A DNA stretch of 64,000 bases from JACKAQ01 sp965227145 (GTDB taxonomy: Bacteria > Calditrichota > Calditrichia > RBG-13-44-9 > J075): assembly GCA_965227145.1 (NCBI GenBank), contig OZ245730.1, forward strand, positions 4,092,001 to 4,156,000, written 5' to 3'. Position 1 is the stretch's first letter; the number at the start of each line of letters is the position of its first letter. This document shows, one piece after another, positions 50,863 to 60,260 of this stretch. The position numbers were made by a program, and so were the translations under genes. The notes under the pieces were generated by a model. The model did no database searches, was not told the DNA's origin, and saw only the letters and a list, made by a program, of their open reading frames with translations.

Positions 50863-52101
50863 ATGAACACATACGCCATCATCATTTTAGCCACACTGCT
50901 GCTGAGCTACATTTTGGATTTAATTACCGAATTGCTGAATTTAAAAGCATTGCGCGACGATTTACCGGCGGAATTTAACGATGTTTTTGATCAGGAAAAA
51001 TATCGAAAATCGCAGGAATACACCCGCGTCAAAACACGTTTCGGGCTGATTTCCGCCACGTTTAGCCTGATCGTCACGCTGGTTTTCTGGTTTTCCGGCG
51101 GATTCAATTGGCTGGATTTGCTGGTTCGCCAGTGGGGTTTTAGCGAGATTTTCACTGGTTTGTTTTACATTGGTATTTTGCTGATTGCCAACACCGTTTT
51201 AAATCTGCCCTTTTCCGTTTATTCCACATTCGTTATTGAAGCCCGTTTCGGGTTCAACAAAACTACGCCCAAAACGTTTGTGCTGGATATACTGAAAGGG
51301 CTGTTGCTGGGCGTTGTGATCGGTGGCGCGCTGCTCGGCGGGATTCTGGCGTTTTTCCAATTTGCCGGTGCGAACGCCTGGCTGTATTGCTGGATCGCGG
51401 TGACGCTGTTTACCATTTTCATGCAATTTATTGCGCCAACCTGGATTATGCCGCTGTTTAACAAATTCACGCCGCTGGAAGATGGCGAGTTGCGCCGCGA
51501 AATCATGAATTATGCCCAAAAAGTGCATTTCCCGCTGGATAATTTATTTGTGATGGATGGCTCCAAACGGTCAGCAAAATCCAACGCATTTTTTACAGGA
51601 TTCGGCAAACACAAACGCATCGCTCTGTTTGATACGCTGATTGAAAAGCACAGCGTTGCGGAACTTGTGGCAATTTTGGCGCATGAAATCGGGCATTATA
51701 AAAAGAAGCACATTTTGCAGGGCATGATTATCAGTATTTTACACACCGGTGTTATGTTTTTTCTGCTGTCGATTTTTTTGAACCACAGCGGATTATTTGA
51801 TGCATTTTATATGGAAAATATGTCCATTTACGCCGGATTCATTTTTTTCGGGATGCTGTTTTCGCCGATCAGCGAAATTTTGGGAATTTTTATGCAGATG
51901 TTTTCTCGCAAAAACGAATTTGAGGCAGACCAATTTGCTGCAGAAACTACCCAAAATTCAACACATATGATTAGCGCATTGAAGAAACTTTCTGCGAATA
52001 ATTTATCCAACCTCACGCCACATCCTTTTTATGTTTTCCTCAATTATTCGCATCCGCCGGTTTTGGAGCGCATTCGCGCATTGCGGAGCCTGCAGCTTTA
52101 A
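50863..52101 (+). CDS. M48-family (Ste24/CAAX prenyl protease type 1-like) membrane endopeptidase
   Basis: 412 residues, about seven membrane helices. ATG 50863 is chosen because AAGGAA lies 4-9 bases upstream and the first membrane helix begins at once (MNTYAIIILATLLLSYILDL); the frame is open to earlier ATGs at 50839 and 50848. The zinc motif is HEIGH (274-278) with the third ligand E354 in NEFEADQFA, as in Ste24p. The segment KRSAKSNAFFTGFGKHKRIALFDTLI is also family-typical. In bacteria, which lack CAAX prenylation, such enzymes are thought to act in membrane protein quality control. A terminator separates it from the convergent giant gene. Confidence 0.94.
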   Translation: MNTYAIIILATLLLSYILDLITELLNLKALRDDLPAEFNDVFDQEKYRKSQEYTRVKTRFGLISATFSLIVTLVFWFSGGFNWLDLLVRQWGFSEIFTGLFYIGILLIANTVLNLPFSVYSTFVIEARFGFNKTTPKTFVLDILKGLLLGVVIGGALLGGILAFFQFAGANAWLYCWIAVTLFTIFMQFIAPTWIMPLFNKFTPLEDGELRREIMNYAQKVHFPLDNLFVMDGSKRSAKSNAFFTGFGKHKRIALFDTLIEKHSVAELVAILAHEIGHYKKKHILQGMIISILHTGVMFFLLSIFLNHSGLFDAFYMENMSIYAGFIFFGMLFSPISEILGIFMQMFSRKNEFEADQFAAETTQNSTHMISALKKLSANNLSNLTPHPFYVFLNYSHPPVLERIRALRSLQL

Positions 52102-52169
52102 ATGATTGATTTTATTGCATTTCGATTGCACACTTCTCAATTTTTCCGAACTGCTTTCCCTCAATTTGA

Positions 52170-52207
52170 TAAAAAAAACCGCCGGATGGAAATTCCACCC
52201 GGCGGTT
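52170..52207 (-). terminator. Terminator of the giant T9SS gene
   Basis: Stem AACCGCCGG-A-TGG (52177-52189) with CCA-C-CCGGCGGTT (52195-52207), one mismatch and a 5-base loop. Read on the minus strand it is followed by eight T residues, so it ends the giant gene at 52242; it may also stop the convergent protease transcript. Confidence 0.9.
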
Positions 52208-52241
52208 AAATGTTACATCAGAATCTGAATCTTGAAGAAGC

Positions 52242-55200
52242 TTACTTCATCAGGATCATTTTCTTGGACTGAACGAACTCAGCCGCTTTGATGCGATAGA
52301 TGTAGATACCGCTGGCGACTTTTTCGCCGTATTGGTTGGTGCCATCCCAGATTGCCGTTTTGAAGCCGGCGGTCTGGTCTGCATCTACCAACACTTTAAC
52401 CAACTGACCCAGAACGTTGTAGATTTCCAACCGCACATCTGCGTTGGTCGGTAATGCATACTTCAACGTGGTGCTCGGGTTGAAGGGGTTCGGGTAGTTT
52501 TGTTCCAGTGAGAATACTGTCGGCAACTGATCGTCATCACCGATGCCAACGGATACGTCGATAAAGCCGACCGACAGCGCTTTCTGGCTGGCGGCATAGG
52601 CGTTATCTCTCAGACCCTGAAGGTCATCACCGGCAACAACTGCAAAGGTTGCCCAGACCGTATCGCCAACATTGGCGCTGAACGGACCGGCGCCAAGCCA
52701 GGTGCGATAGTCGCCAGGATCGGTGACGCTGTTGACATCTAACGTGGTGATGAATTCAAACGAGCCGGTGCGGGCGTCGGGTGCCGGGCTGTCCAGCGTG
52801 ACGCGGGCGCCTGAAAACTCATTTTTATCCAATACGCTCATACCGTAATAATAACCGGCGTTGTCGTATTGATAAACCATGTTTTCCGGCAGTGAATACC
52901 CACCCAGGTTGGTCAGGTAATCGGCGATATCCCAGTCAATGGTGATACCGGCATACAGGTCGCTGACAGCTGCGCCGGACTTATTCACAAATCCGTAACG
53001 GATGATCATGAATTCTTCGCCGGTGTTGCTGTAGCTGTTCTGCACGATTTCCATGCCGTAAGGCACCGGCGCACCGCTGTCGTTCAGCACTGCGGTCGTG
53101 ACCTGGTCAAAGTTGCTGTCCGAGGTAAAGCCGGCTGCAAAATTGCTGTTCACGTTCAGAAGATCACCATCGATGCTGAAGCTGGGGATCAAGCCGTTGA
53201 CGCTGCCAACCGTAGCCGTGCCGAAAATCAAGCCGCCGCTATACAGACCGTTCTGACCTTTCCAGATGACGCCGTCGCCAACGGTGCTGGTGCTGCCAAC
53301 ATAACCGTTGTTAAAGATCGAGGCGTTCAGGTCGCCGGGTGTGTGGGTCAGGAAGGCTTGCGGTTCGCTGGTGCCACCCGTGGTAACCATTGCCACGTTA
53401 GACGGGTTACTTTCACCTTCCGAGTAAACTGCGGTGACGTAGTAGTAATAATCTACGCCGTTGTCCAAACCGCTGTCGATGTATTCAACGGTATCGGCAC
53501 TGCCGACCAACGTGTATGCGCTTGCGTCCAGTGAACGATAGATGTTGTAACCGTTCAGGTCTGTGATGGTCGCGCTGTTGCGTTTTTCAATCTGCGCCTG
53601 CTTTTTGTCCGCAACCAGTTGCTGAGACGCAAACAGGTGATCGTTCTGTGCCTGCAATGCTGCTTTTTCCTGACGGCTGAGCAGATCCGAGGCTTTTACC
53701 GGCGGTAATTCTACAATGCGGGCATTCTTGCCGGTGCCTTCCTGCACGATCGCACGGATCAACAGGTTGTCGTCATAGCCAAAGCTGTTGAGCTTCGACC
53801 AGCTAACACCGTCAAAACTAATCCAGGCGCGCTCATAGTCTGCACCGTCGGTATCCAGTCCGATGCCGTAGTTGGTGGCTACCGGCTGGTTCCAGGCAAA
53901 GTAGAAATCGCCTTCGGTGATCTGAATGGCAGAACCGGAAATATCGACCGTTGAGAATGCGCTGCGAGCCGGCACTTCGTAGTCAACCGGTCCCAGAACC
54001 TGGGTTGCCGGCGGGTTGTCGCCACCGGTCGGGTTCACCCAAACAGCATATTCTACGCTGTCCAGCGGGGCGGGAATGTTCGACCAGTAGGTTTTGATAC
54101 CCAACAGGGTTGCCGGATATACATTCGGCGTGAAGCGGGTGGCAAACGCACCGGTGCCGTTAAAACCAAAACCGGTTTCCGCGCTGCCGTCGTCATAACC
54201 CAGTTCGCCGTCCGGCAGCGGTGCCAGCCAGCTCAACTGCGCTTCCTGATCGCCGCCAAAGCCGCCCAGGTGACGTGCGGGATTCAAGCCTACCGGCGGA
54301 AGGGCTTCACCGGTAACGGTCAGGTGATCTACCCAAACGTTGTCCGAGTTGTTGCCCGAAGGTCCACCGTTGGTGATGTAGTAGTTGATCGCCACATAAA
54401 TCGACGAGCCGGAGAATGCCGAAATGTCGAAGCTGAATTCGTTCCAGCTGCCGGTCGGACCCGGAACCACAACATAGGCGATCTCGGTAAAGTCTGCCGG
54501 GTTGCTGGTGGTCGTCGAAACCAGCACTTTCAGCGAATCCGGGAACGAGCCGCCGATGGAGCCGGCGTAGAAGCTCAGCGTTTCGTAATTGCCGGCAGGA
54601 ATCTGCGGGCTGATCAGCCATTCGTCAATCAAAAAGCCGTTGGCATTGTTGAAGTTGCTGAACCAGAAGCTCTGTCCCGCTTGCGGAAATACCGTGTCGC
54701 CACTCGAGAATGCGACGATCTGGCGGAATTCCCATGCCGCGCCGCTGCCGTCGTTGTCGATCACCTGCCAGCCTGCCGGCGGTAAGGTGTCGCCAAATAC
54801 TTCTTCGAACAGAACGACTGCTGCAGAAGGCGTTGCCATAACGGTATCGGATGAAGCGCTTTCGCCTTCATCGTAAACGGCGGTCACATAGTAATAATAT
54901 GTTGTGCCGTTGGTAACCGTTACGTCGGAATACATGGTTGAGGTTTCGCCAACGGAATCCTGTTGTGCGTATGTTGTGTTGTCTTCGGAACGATAGACTT
55001 TGTAGCCAATCAATGCGCTGGTTACGCCTGTGGTTACATTATTGTCGTCATCGTTACCGATAGCTTTGTTTTGATCTGCACGAGCAACTGCTTTGCCCGA
55101 TTTTTTGATCAATTTTTCAAGCATTCCCGGCGCCATCCAGCTCAGGTCCACAACTGCATTACCTGCATTTGCGGTAAGTCCGGTCGGTGCGGGAGTCGGC

Positions 55201-57407
55201 GGAACATATGCGCCGTTGGGTGTCGGAGCGGTATTGTTTACGAAGGTGTTATTCAAATCTTCGCTGGTTTCGTCGCGGCCATCAAGACCGTTACCGCCGG
55301 CACTACTCTGAGCGCCTTCCGACATATCGATACGCTGCACGGAGAAACCAACCGAGTTGTTTAATGCAGACATTTGGCTGGCACCCGGTGTGTCCGGTGC
55401 ATACATCGAGGAATCAGAATCGATATCCGGACCGTCAATCATGACGCCGGTTTTGTCAACAAACTCGTTATTGGCAACCGGAGAACCGCTGTTATACAGC
55501 AGATAATCGATATCTGTTACCAAATCCGATTCGCCATCCCAGTTGTAGAGAATGACAACTTCGTCGCCATTGGTTAGTCCACCCTGACCGCCAATACTTC
55601 CCGAAAAGGCTTCGAGCATGTTCGGAACATCATTGGCAAAATCGGTGCTGTCTTCCCACAATTCATAGGTCGGTAGAACACCATGCGTTGCAAAGAATGA
55701 TGAATCACCGGAAAGAGCAATGGTTTGATATTCACCGGCAGCAATCATGGCGCCATCGGGGAAACGGGAATGGAAATCGCCAAAAGCACCGCCACCGCCT
55801 GCGCCTTCTACGATTTGGTAATAGTAAGTATTACCACCCTGGAAAGTTGCATCGGTGAGATAGTAATTGGTCAGTTCAACATCACCTGCACCCGGATTGT
55901 AAATTTCTATAAATTCACCTTCGGTGGGTGTTACAACAATTTCGGTGATGAGCAATTTTTCCACCGGTAGTGGGATAGCCGCGCGATTCGGCAATGCCAA
56001 ATCGTCCATATACCAACTGCTTCCAGTGGTTTGACCGGTCGGGAAGCGGAAATCCCAACCTACCCAAACGCCATCGTTTCCGGCGTATGCGGAGAGATCG
56101 AATGTTACATATTCAAAAGCAGATACGGAGTTGCTCAAAGTTCCGAGCACATCCCAGGTTGCGCCCATATCTGTCGAAACAATAACATCAATGGAATCAT
56201 CACCGGTACCGGAAGTCACACCTCTGTGGTAGAAACCCATTTCGATGGGACCAGTGGTCAAGTCCAGTTTTGCGGACCATGTGGTAACGGTATCCGAGCT
56301 TGCTGCGGGAAACCACATGCCACGAACACCCCAGTGGTTATTGATGCCCGTCGATCCGAAATTGGTTCCGCCGGCTAACGAAAAACCATACCCGTCATCT
56401 GTAAACCAGGTGTCGGTCGGAGCTTCGAAATCGATAACAAATGAGCCTTCGGCAACGGAGTGTAATGAAAATGTAACCGTATCCGGCGAGGATGTGCCGT
56501 CATGGGTAAATGCAACCCATCCGGTTTCCATTGCCACTGTGCTGGGTGCCCAGGTTACCATTACTTCATCCGTTGCGCCACCGGCAATTACCAAAGAAGT
56601 GACATCGGTGGTGATGTCGCTGCTGCTGGTGGTAATATCTGAAATCGTCAGATCGCCACCACCGGTATTGGTAATCGGCACAGCGTGCATCGCAGAATTA
56701 CCAACTGCAATTAAACCGTTGTTCTGGTTCAGATTAACATCGGTTGCGGGTGTTGTGAAGCTCGGGAAAGGCGGAAGGTAAACTTCCGGTCCGGTTACGT
56801 CATCAACCCACAGTTCCCATTCATCAACGGAAATGTTTTGGATTGCGACATAAACCGTATCGCCGACATAGCTTTCCAGTGAATATACAAAGCGTTGATA
56901 GATGATACCAAGATCTTGTACCGCTTCCAAAGTCACGGAAAAATCAGCAGAATCTAATCCTGTTGAAGATAAGCGAATATTAAAATCTTCCGGAAAGGTT
57001 GCAGAGCGCGATCTTGCCCAGAATGCCACTGAGTCTCCGGAAACAGGAACAAGCGCAGGTGTTATTAACCAGTCATTATTTCCGGCGGCATTAAATGAAA
57101 TTGATGCGTGATAATCACCTGAGTGAGCGTTAGTTGCACTTTGCAACACAGTCCACTCTTTGGCATCACCATCGAAATCATATACAGTCCAGGTGATCGG
57201 AATTGCACCACCTTCAAATCCTTCGTCAAGCGGCGCACTTGTCTGTTTGGACAATTGCGTTGCCGCTACACGTTGCGCCCAGGTATTGTTCTGAACAACT
57301 TCAGAACCTTTTGGGCTTTGCTCTTTTACTGATTTTGCCTGACGGGCAAATCCTATGTTGCCTACCAGAAACAAAATCAGTAAAGCGGTTGAAACTTTTC
57401 TGAACAT
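52242..57407 (-). CDS. Giant multidomain secreted protein, T9SS cargo
   Basis: 1721 residues. The start at 57407 is fixed by GGAGGA seven bases upstream and a signal peptide (MFRKVSTALLILFLVGNIGFARQ). Order of domains: choice-of-anchor J-like (about 50-220; GDAKEWTVLQSATNAHSG), a choice-of-anchor D/ASPM-like Ig strand set (about 225-325), a second anchor-type domain, a lamin-tail domain (LLITEIVVTPTEGEFIEIYNPG), fibronectin type III units, another anchor J domain (FGDTLPPAGWQVIDNDGSGAAW), more fibronectin units, and a C-terminal T9SS type A sorting domain (QNYPNPFNPSTTLKY). It lacks an obvious catalytic domain, so adhesion or surface coating is the likely role. It is alone in its transcript. 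Confidence 0.93.
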   Translation of the reverse strand: MFRKVSTALLILFLVGNIGFARQAKSVKEQSPKGSEVVQNNTWAQRVAATQLSKQTSAPLDEGFEGGAIPITWTVYDFDGDAKEWTVLQSATNAHSGDYHASISFNAAGNNDWLITPALVPVSGDSVAFWARSRSATFPEDFNIRLSSTGLDSADFSVTLEAVQDLGIIYQRFVYSLESYVGDTVYVAIQNISVDEWELWVDDVTGPEVYLPPFPSFTTPATDVNLNQNNGLIAVGNSAMHAVPITNTGGGDLTISDITTSSSDITTDVTSLVIAGGATDEVMVTWAPSTVAMETGWVAFTHDGTSSPDTVTFSLHSVAEGSFVIDFEAPTDTWFTDDGYGFSLAGGTNFGSTGINNHWGVRGMWFPAASSDTVTTWSAKLDLTTGPIEMGFYHRGVTSGTGDDSIDVIVSTDMGATWDVLGTLSNSVSAFEYVTFDLSAYAGNDGVWVGWDFRFPTGQTTGSSWYMDDLALPNRAAIPLPVEKLLITEIVVTPTEGEFIEIYNPGAGDVELTNYYLTDATFQGGNTYYYQIVEGAGGGGAFGDFHSRFPDGAMIAAGEYQTIALSGDSSFFATHGVLPTYELWEDSTDFANDVPNMLEAFSGSIGGQGGLTNGDEVVILYNWDGESDLVTDIDYLLYNSGSPVANNEFVDKTGVMIDGPDIDSDSSMYAPDTPGASQMSALNNSVGFSVQRIDMSEGAQSSAGGNGLDGRDETSEDLNNTFVNNTAPTPNGAYVPPTPAPTGLTANAGNAVVDLSWMAPGMLEKLIKKSGKAVARADQNKAIGNDDDNNVTTGVTSALIGYKVYRSEDNTTYAQQDSVGETSTMYSDVTVTNGTTYYYYVTAVYDEGESASSDTVMATPSAAVVLFEEVFGDTLPPAGWQVIDNDGSGAAWEFRQIVAFSSGDTVFPQAGQSFWFSNFNNANGFLIDEWLISPQIPAGNYETLSFYAGSIGGSFPDSLKVLVSTTTSNPADFTEIAYVVVPGPTGSWNEFSFDISAFSGSSIYVAINYYITNGGPSGNNSDNVWVDHLTVTGEALPPVGLNPARHLGGFGGDQEAQLSWLAPLPDGELGYDDGSAETGFGFNGTGAFATRFTPNVYPATLLGIKTYWSNIPAPLDSVEYAVWVNPTGGDNPPATQVLGPVDYEVPARSAFSTVDISGSAIQITEGDFYFAWNQPVATNYGIGLDTDGADYERAWISFDGVSWSKLNSFGYDDNLLIRAIVQEGTGKNARIVELPPVKASDLLSRQEKAALQAQNDHLFASQQLVADKKQAQIEKRNSATITDLNGYNIYRSLDASAYTLVGSADTVEYIDSGLDNGVDYYYYVTAVYSEGESNPSNVAMVTTGGTSEPQAFLTHTPGDLNASIFNNGYVGSTSTVGDGVIWKGQNGLYSGGLIFGTATVGSVNGLIPSFSIDGDLLNVNSNFAAGFTSDSNFDQVTTAVLNDSGAPVPYGMEIVQNSYSNTGEEFMIIRYGFVNKSGAAVSDLYAGITIDWDIADYLTNLGGYSLPENMVYQYDNAGYYYGMSVLDKNEFSGARVTLDSPAPDARTGSFEFITTLDVNSVTDPGDYRTWLGAGPFSANVGDTVWATFAVVAGDDLQGLRDNAYAASQKALSVGFIDVSVGIGDDDQLPTVFSLEQNYPNPFNPSTTLKYALPTNADVRLEIYNVLGQLVKVLVDADQTAGFKTAIWDGTNQYGEKVASGIYIYRIKAAEFVQSKKMILMK

Positions 57408-57914
57408 ACAACTTCCTCCATTCATAAAATTAGTATGAGTGCAAAAAAAATAGTACTGCATGAGACTGTTTTTTTTAAAATCACCTCCTTTTTCAAACTT
57501 CGAATGCAAAAATCCGTTAGTTGATATTTGATAGTCGATATTTTCGAAAGACCAGACAAAAAATGTGATGTAATCAATCTGCAACATACGAGCGCCGATC
57601 AACGATGCACCCGGACACTGCTTTGGCAATTGTCAGAACTGTTTAGTTTTGAAAGAACAAGAAAGAGATTTGGGTATGCAATTTTTAAACGACACAATAC
57701 GGTCGCTTCGAAGAAAAGTTGAGGGTTCCATTTTACCCTGAAACTGTAATGCAGTATTTGATATTTTTGTCAAAACAGTCAATTCAGTTGTGGATATAAG
57801 TATTTTATTAATCAATGTTTAAACGAGGAAATCAGAATTCTACAACAAAGTGAATATATGAAAATATGATTAAAAATCAAGATGTTTTCCAAAACTCTAA
57901 TGATTTTTTTAAAG
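57408..57914. other. Intergenic region between two minus-strand genes
   Basis: 507 AT-rich bases that must carry the promoter of the giant gene and the 3' end of nothing, since the permease gene ends at 57915. I see no gene, no palindromic repeat and no clear promoter. It is one of the longest silent gaps in the window. Confidence 0.5.
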
Positions 57915-60080
57915 CTAAACCAATGCGCTTTCCTGACCCGAATCACCCACGTAGAGGCATGACGCACCAACTTTTTCCGGCACTTTTCGCATGAATTCGA
58001 ACGATAGCTGGTCGGCAATTCCAAAAATATTGATATCGCCGCGCGGTGCAGTTTCCAGTGCATCAAAAAATTCTCCCTTCAGCACATAAAACTCGGTTAC
58101 AGATGGCAACCGCGCCTGATCACTCAGATATTCCAGAAAACGGTTCAACCGCTCTGTTTCGCCATCAGATGTAGCAACGGTGATCAGGTTCAGCTTCCCG
58201 TTCCAGTTGGTGTGCAGTTGCAGCGCCACCAGCATCGCCAAATGCCAGTTTGGGCTGCCATCGCGAAGCCAGAGGTTCACATCTTTTTGCACGCCGAACG
58301 CCACACGCGGATGTTGATACAGCAGCATTACACCCATTTCATTGGTGAGGGCGTGACGGATCAGTTCAGTGAGTGCGGCATCGTTCCGGGGCACGTCGCT
58401 GAAGGTGAGGAACAGCGAATTGGGTCGCAATGTCCCGCCTTTCAGCGTTTGGATAACCAGTTTCGCACCGTGCACGAAATCGCTGTCTTCGATTACGGTG
58501 GAATTGACCAACGCGTTTTTATCGCTTTTCAGCGGCGATAGCAAGGTTTGCAAATGTTTATCGGTTTGATCCAGTTGTTCATTTTTTACGGAAAATGCAA
58601 AAATACTGCCCGACGGACTAAAAATACTGCGGATAAACAGCAGTGAGCCGGACCATATTTTCGGATCATCGATGGGTATCAGCAAATCCGGTTTCCAGGA
58701 AATCTGGTGACGCGGATAGCGCGCCGCGATTCGCGATGCACGTTCCGCCAGCATCAAAAACATGCCGCCGCGAATATCACCCCATTCAGACTGCAACCCT
58801 TTTCGCGCCAGCCAAACATACAGCAAAATAATGGTAAAAATCGCCACAACGCTAAACAGCGGATTGATGAGAAACATAATGAACACACAACTGAGCGCAC
58901 CAACCAGCGATACAAATCGCGGCACTTTGAACGTCGGGCGAAAGCTGATGATTTTCATACTTTGCTGGATGTAAACAACGATGTTCAGCGTGCCGTAAGT
59001 GATCAGAAAAAACATGGTAATCAGCGATGCCAGCGCATCCAGATTTCCGGCTAAAATGGCTACAAAAATAACACCGCCGGTTAATGCGGTGGCGTTGCGC
59101 GGCTCATTATTCGCCGATTTTCGGGAGAAAAAATCATGCAGAGGAACGGTTCGCTGTTCCGCGAGCGCCTGCAAAATGCGCGGTGCGCCAACCATGCTGC
59201 CCAGCGCAGACGAAAAAGTAGCGGCAAGAATTCCCAACACAACCAGAAAACCGATCCGGGCGTTATCCACCATAATCATTTGATTGGTTCGCAGCTCTTC
59301 CGGCGTTCCGACAACCGAAAGCAGATAAGCCAAACCAGTGTAAATAAACAATGTTAACAATATCGCGCTAATGGTGCCGACCGGAATCGCCCGCCGGGGA
59401 TCTTTCAAATCTCCGGACATGTTGGCACCCGCCATTATGCCGGTTACCGCCGGAAAAAATATCGCGAAAACGTGCCAGAAATCCGCATCTTCAAAATCTC
59501 CGACATAAATAAATTTCTCAACCGGCGGCGTTGGCGTCATCACAAAAGAAATCACGGAAAGCGCAATTACGCCCATGATAAAATACTGGATACTGATTGC
59601 AAAATGCGCACTGACAGAGGTAATTCCCAACAACACCAGCCACGTTACCACCGCAACGGCAGCAGCCGAATGTTCCGGAAAAATTTGCAGCCAGCCTTCC
59701 GTAAAACCAATAATATAAAGCGCAGCAGAAAGCGTTTGGGAAATATAAAACGGAATGCCGACACTTCCGCCAGCCTCCAATCCCAGCGATTTCGAAATAA
59801 TTGAATACGCGCCTCCCGCCCCGATGCGAATGTTGGTGGTGATTGACGACATCGCCAAACCGGTGCACAGTGTCACCACTTTTGCCAGCAAAATGATGGC
59901 AATCGCACCCAGAAAACCGGCGTTACCGACCACCCAACCCAGCCGCAAATACATAATTACGCCGAGAATCGTCAGCACATCCGGGGTAAATACGCCGCCA
60001 AATGTGCCAAATTTTTTGATCTTCGGGTCAGCAACCGCGGGAGTTTTCAAAAAATCCAATGCATCGGTAATTCTGCTCAA
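57915..60080 (-). CDS. APC-superfamily permease, cation-chloride cotransporter-like
   Basis: Inner-membrane transporter of 721 residues. About 12 helices occupy residues 28-440, opening with GTFGGVFTPDVLTILGVIMYLRLGWVVGNAG, the pattern of the SLC12 (Na-K-Cl cotransporter) branch; FFPAVTGIMAGANMSGDLKDPRRAIPVGT is its second hallmark. The C-terminal 270 residues form a soluble domain resembling the long cytosolic tail of SLC12 proteins, which bacterial amino acid permeases lack. GGAG stands before the ATG at 60080. It probably moves K+, Na+ and Cl- or a related solute for volume control; an amino acid substrate cannot be excluded. Confidence 0.85.
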   Translation of the reverse strand: MSRITDALDFLKTPAVADPKIKKFGTFGGVFTPDVLTILGVIMYLRLGWVVGNAGFLGAIAIILLAKVVTLCTGLAMSSITTNIRIGAGGAYSIISKSLGLEAGGSVGIPFYISQTLSAALYIIGFTEGWLQIFPEHSAAAVAVVTWLVLLGITSVSAHFAISIQYFIMGVIALSVISFVMTPTPPVEKFIYVGDFEDADFWHVFAIFFPAVTGIMAGANMSGDLKDPRRAIPVGTISAILLTLFIYTGLAYLLSVVGTPEELRTNQMIMVDNARIGFLVVLGILAATFSSALGSMVGAPRILQALAEQRTVPLHDFFSRKSANNEPRNATALTGGVIFVAILAGNLDALASLITMFFLITYGTLNIVVYIQQSMKIISFRPTFKVPRFVSLVGALSCVFIMFLINPLFSVVAIFTIILLYVWLARKGLQSEWGDIRGGMFLMLAERASRIAARYPRHQISWKPDLLIPIDDPKIWSGSLLFIRSIFSPSGSIFAFSVKNEQLDQTDKHLQTLLSPLKSDKNALVNSTVIEDSDFVHGAKLVIQTLKGGTLRPNSLFLTFSDVPRNDAALTELIRHALTNEMGVMLLYQHPRVAFGVQKDVNLWLRDGSPNWHLAMLVALQLHTNWNGKLNLITVATSDGETERLNRFLEYLSDQARLPSVTEFYVLKGEFFDALETAPRGDINIFGIADQLSFEFMRKVPEKVGASCLYVGDSGQESALV

Positions 60081-60260
60081 TACAATCTCCGTTACCGGTC
60101 AAAAAATGATACGTTCTATCGTAACTTCTGTCGTGTGCGCAAAAATATAATCATATTTTTCCCGATTCCAAACGTATCACCATATATGATTTTCAATTAT
60201 CATTTGAGTTGCCTAAATCCTTTTGCTAACATTATCACATCACAAAACATTGGAGTGAGC

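Noticed and set aside
57408..57629. A 74-residue N-terminal extension of the giant T9SS protein
   Set aside because: It would bury a clean signal peptide, and GGAGGA points to ATG 57407.
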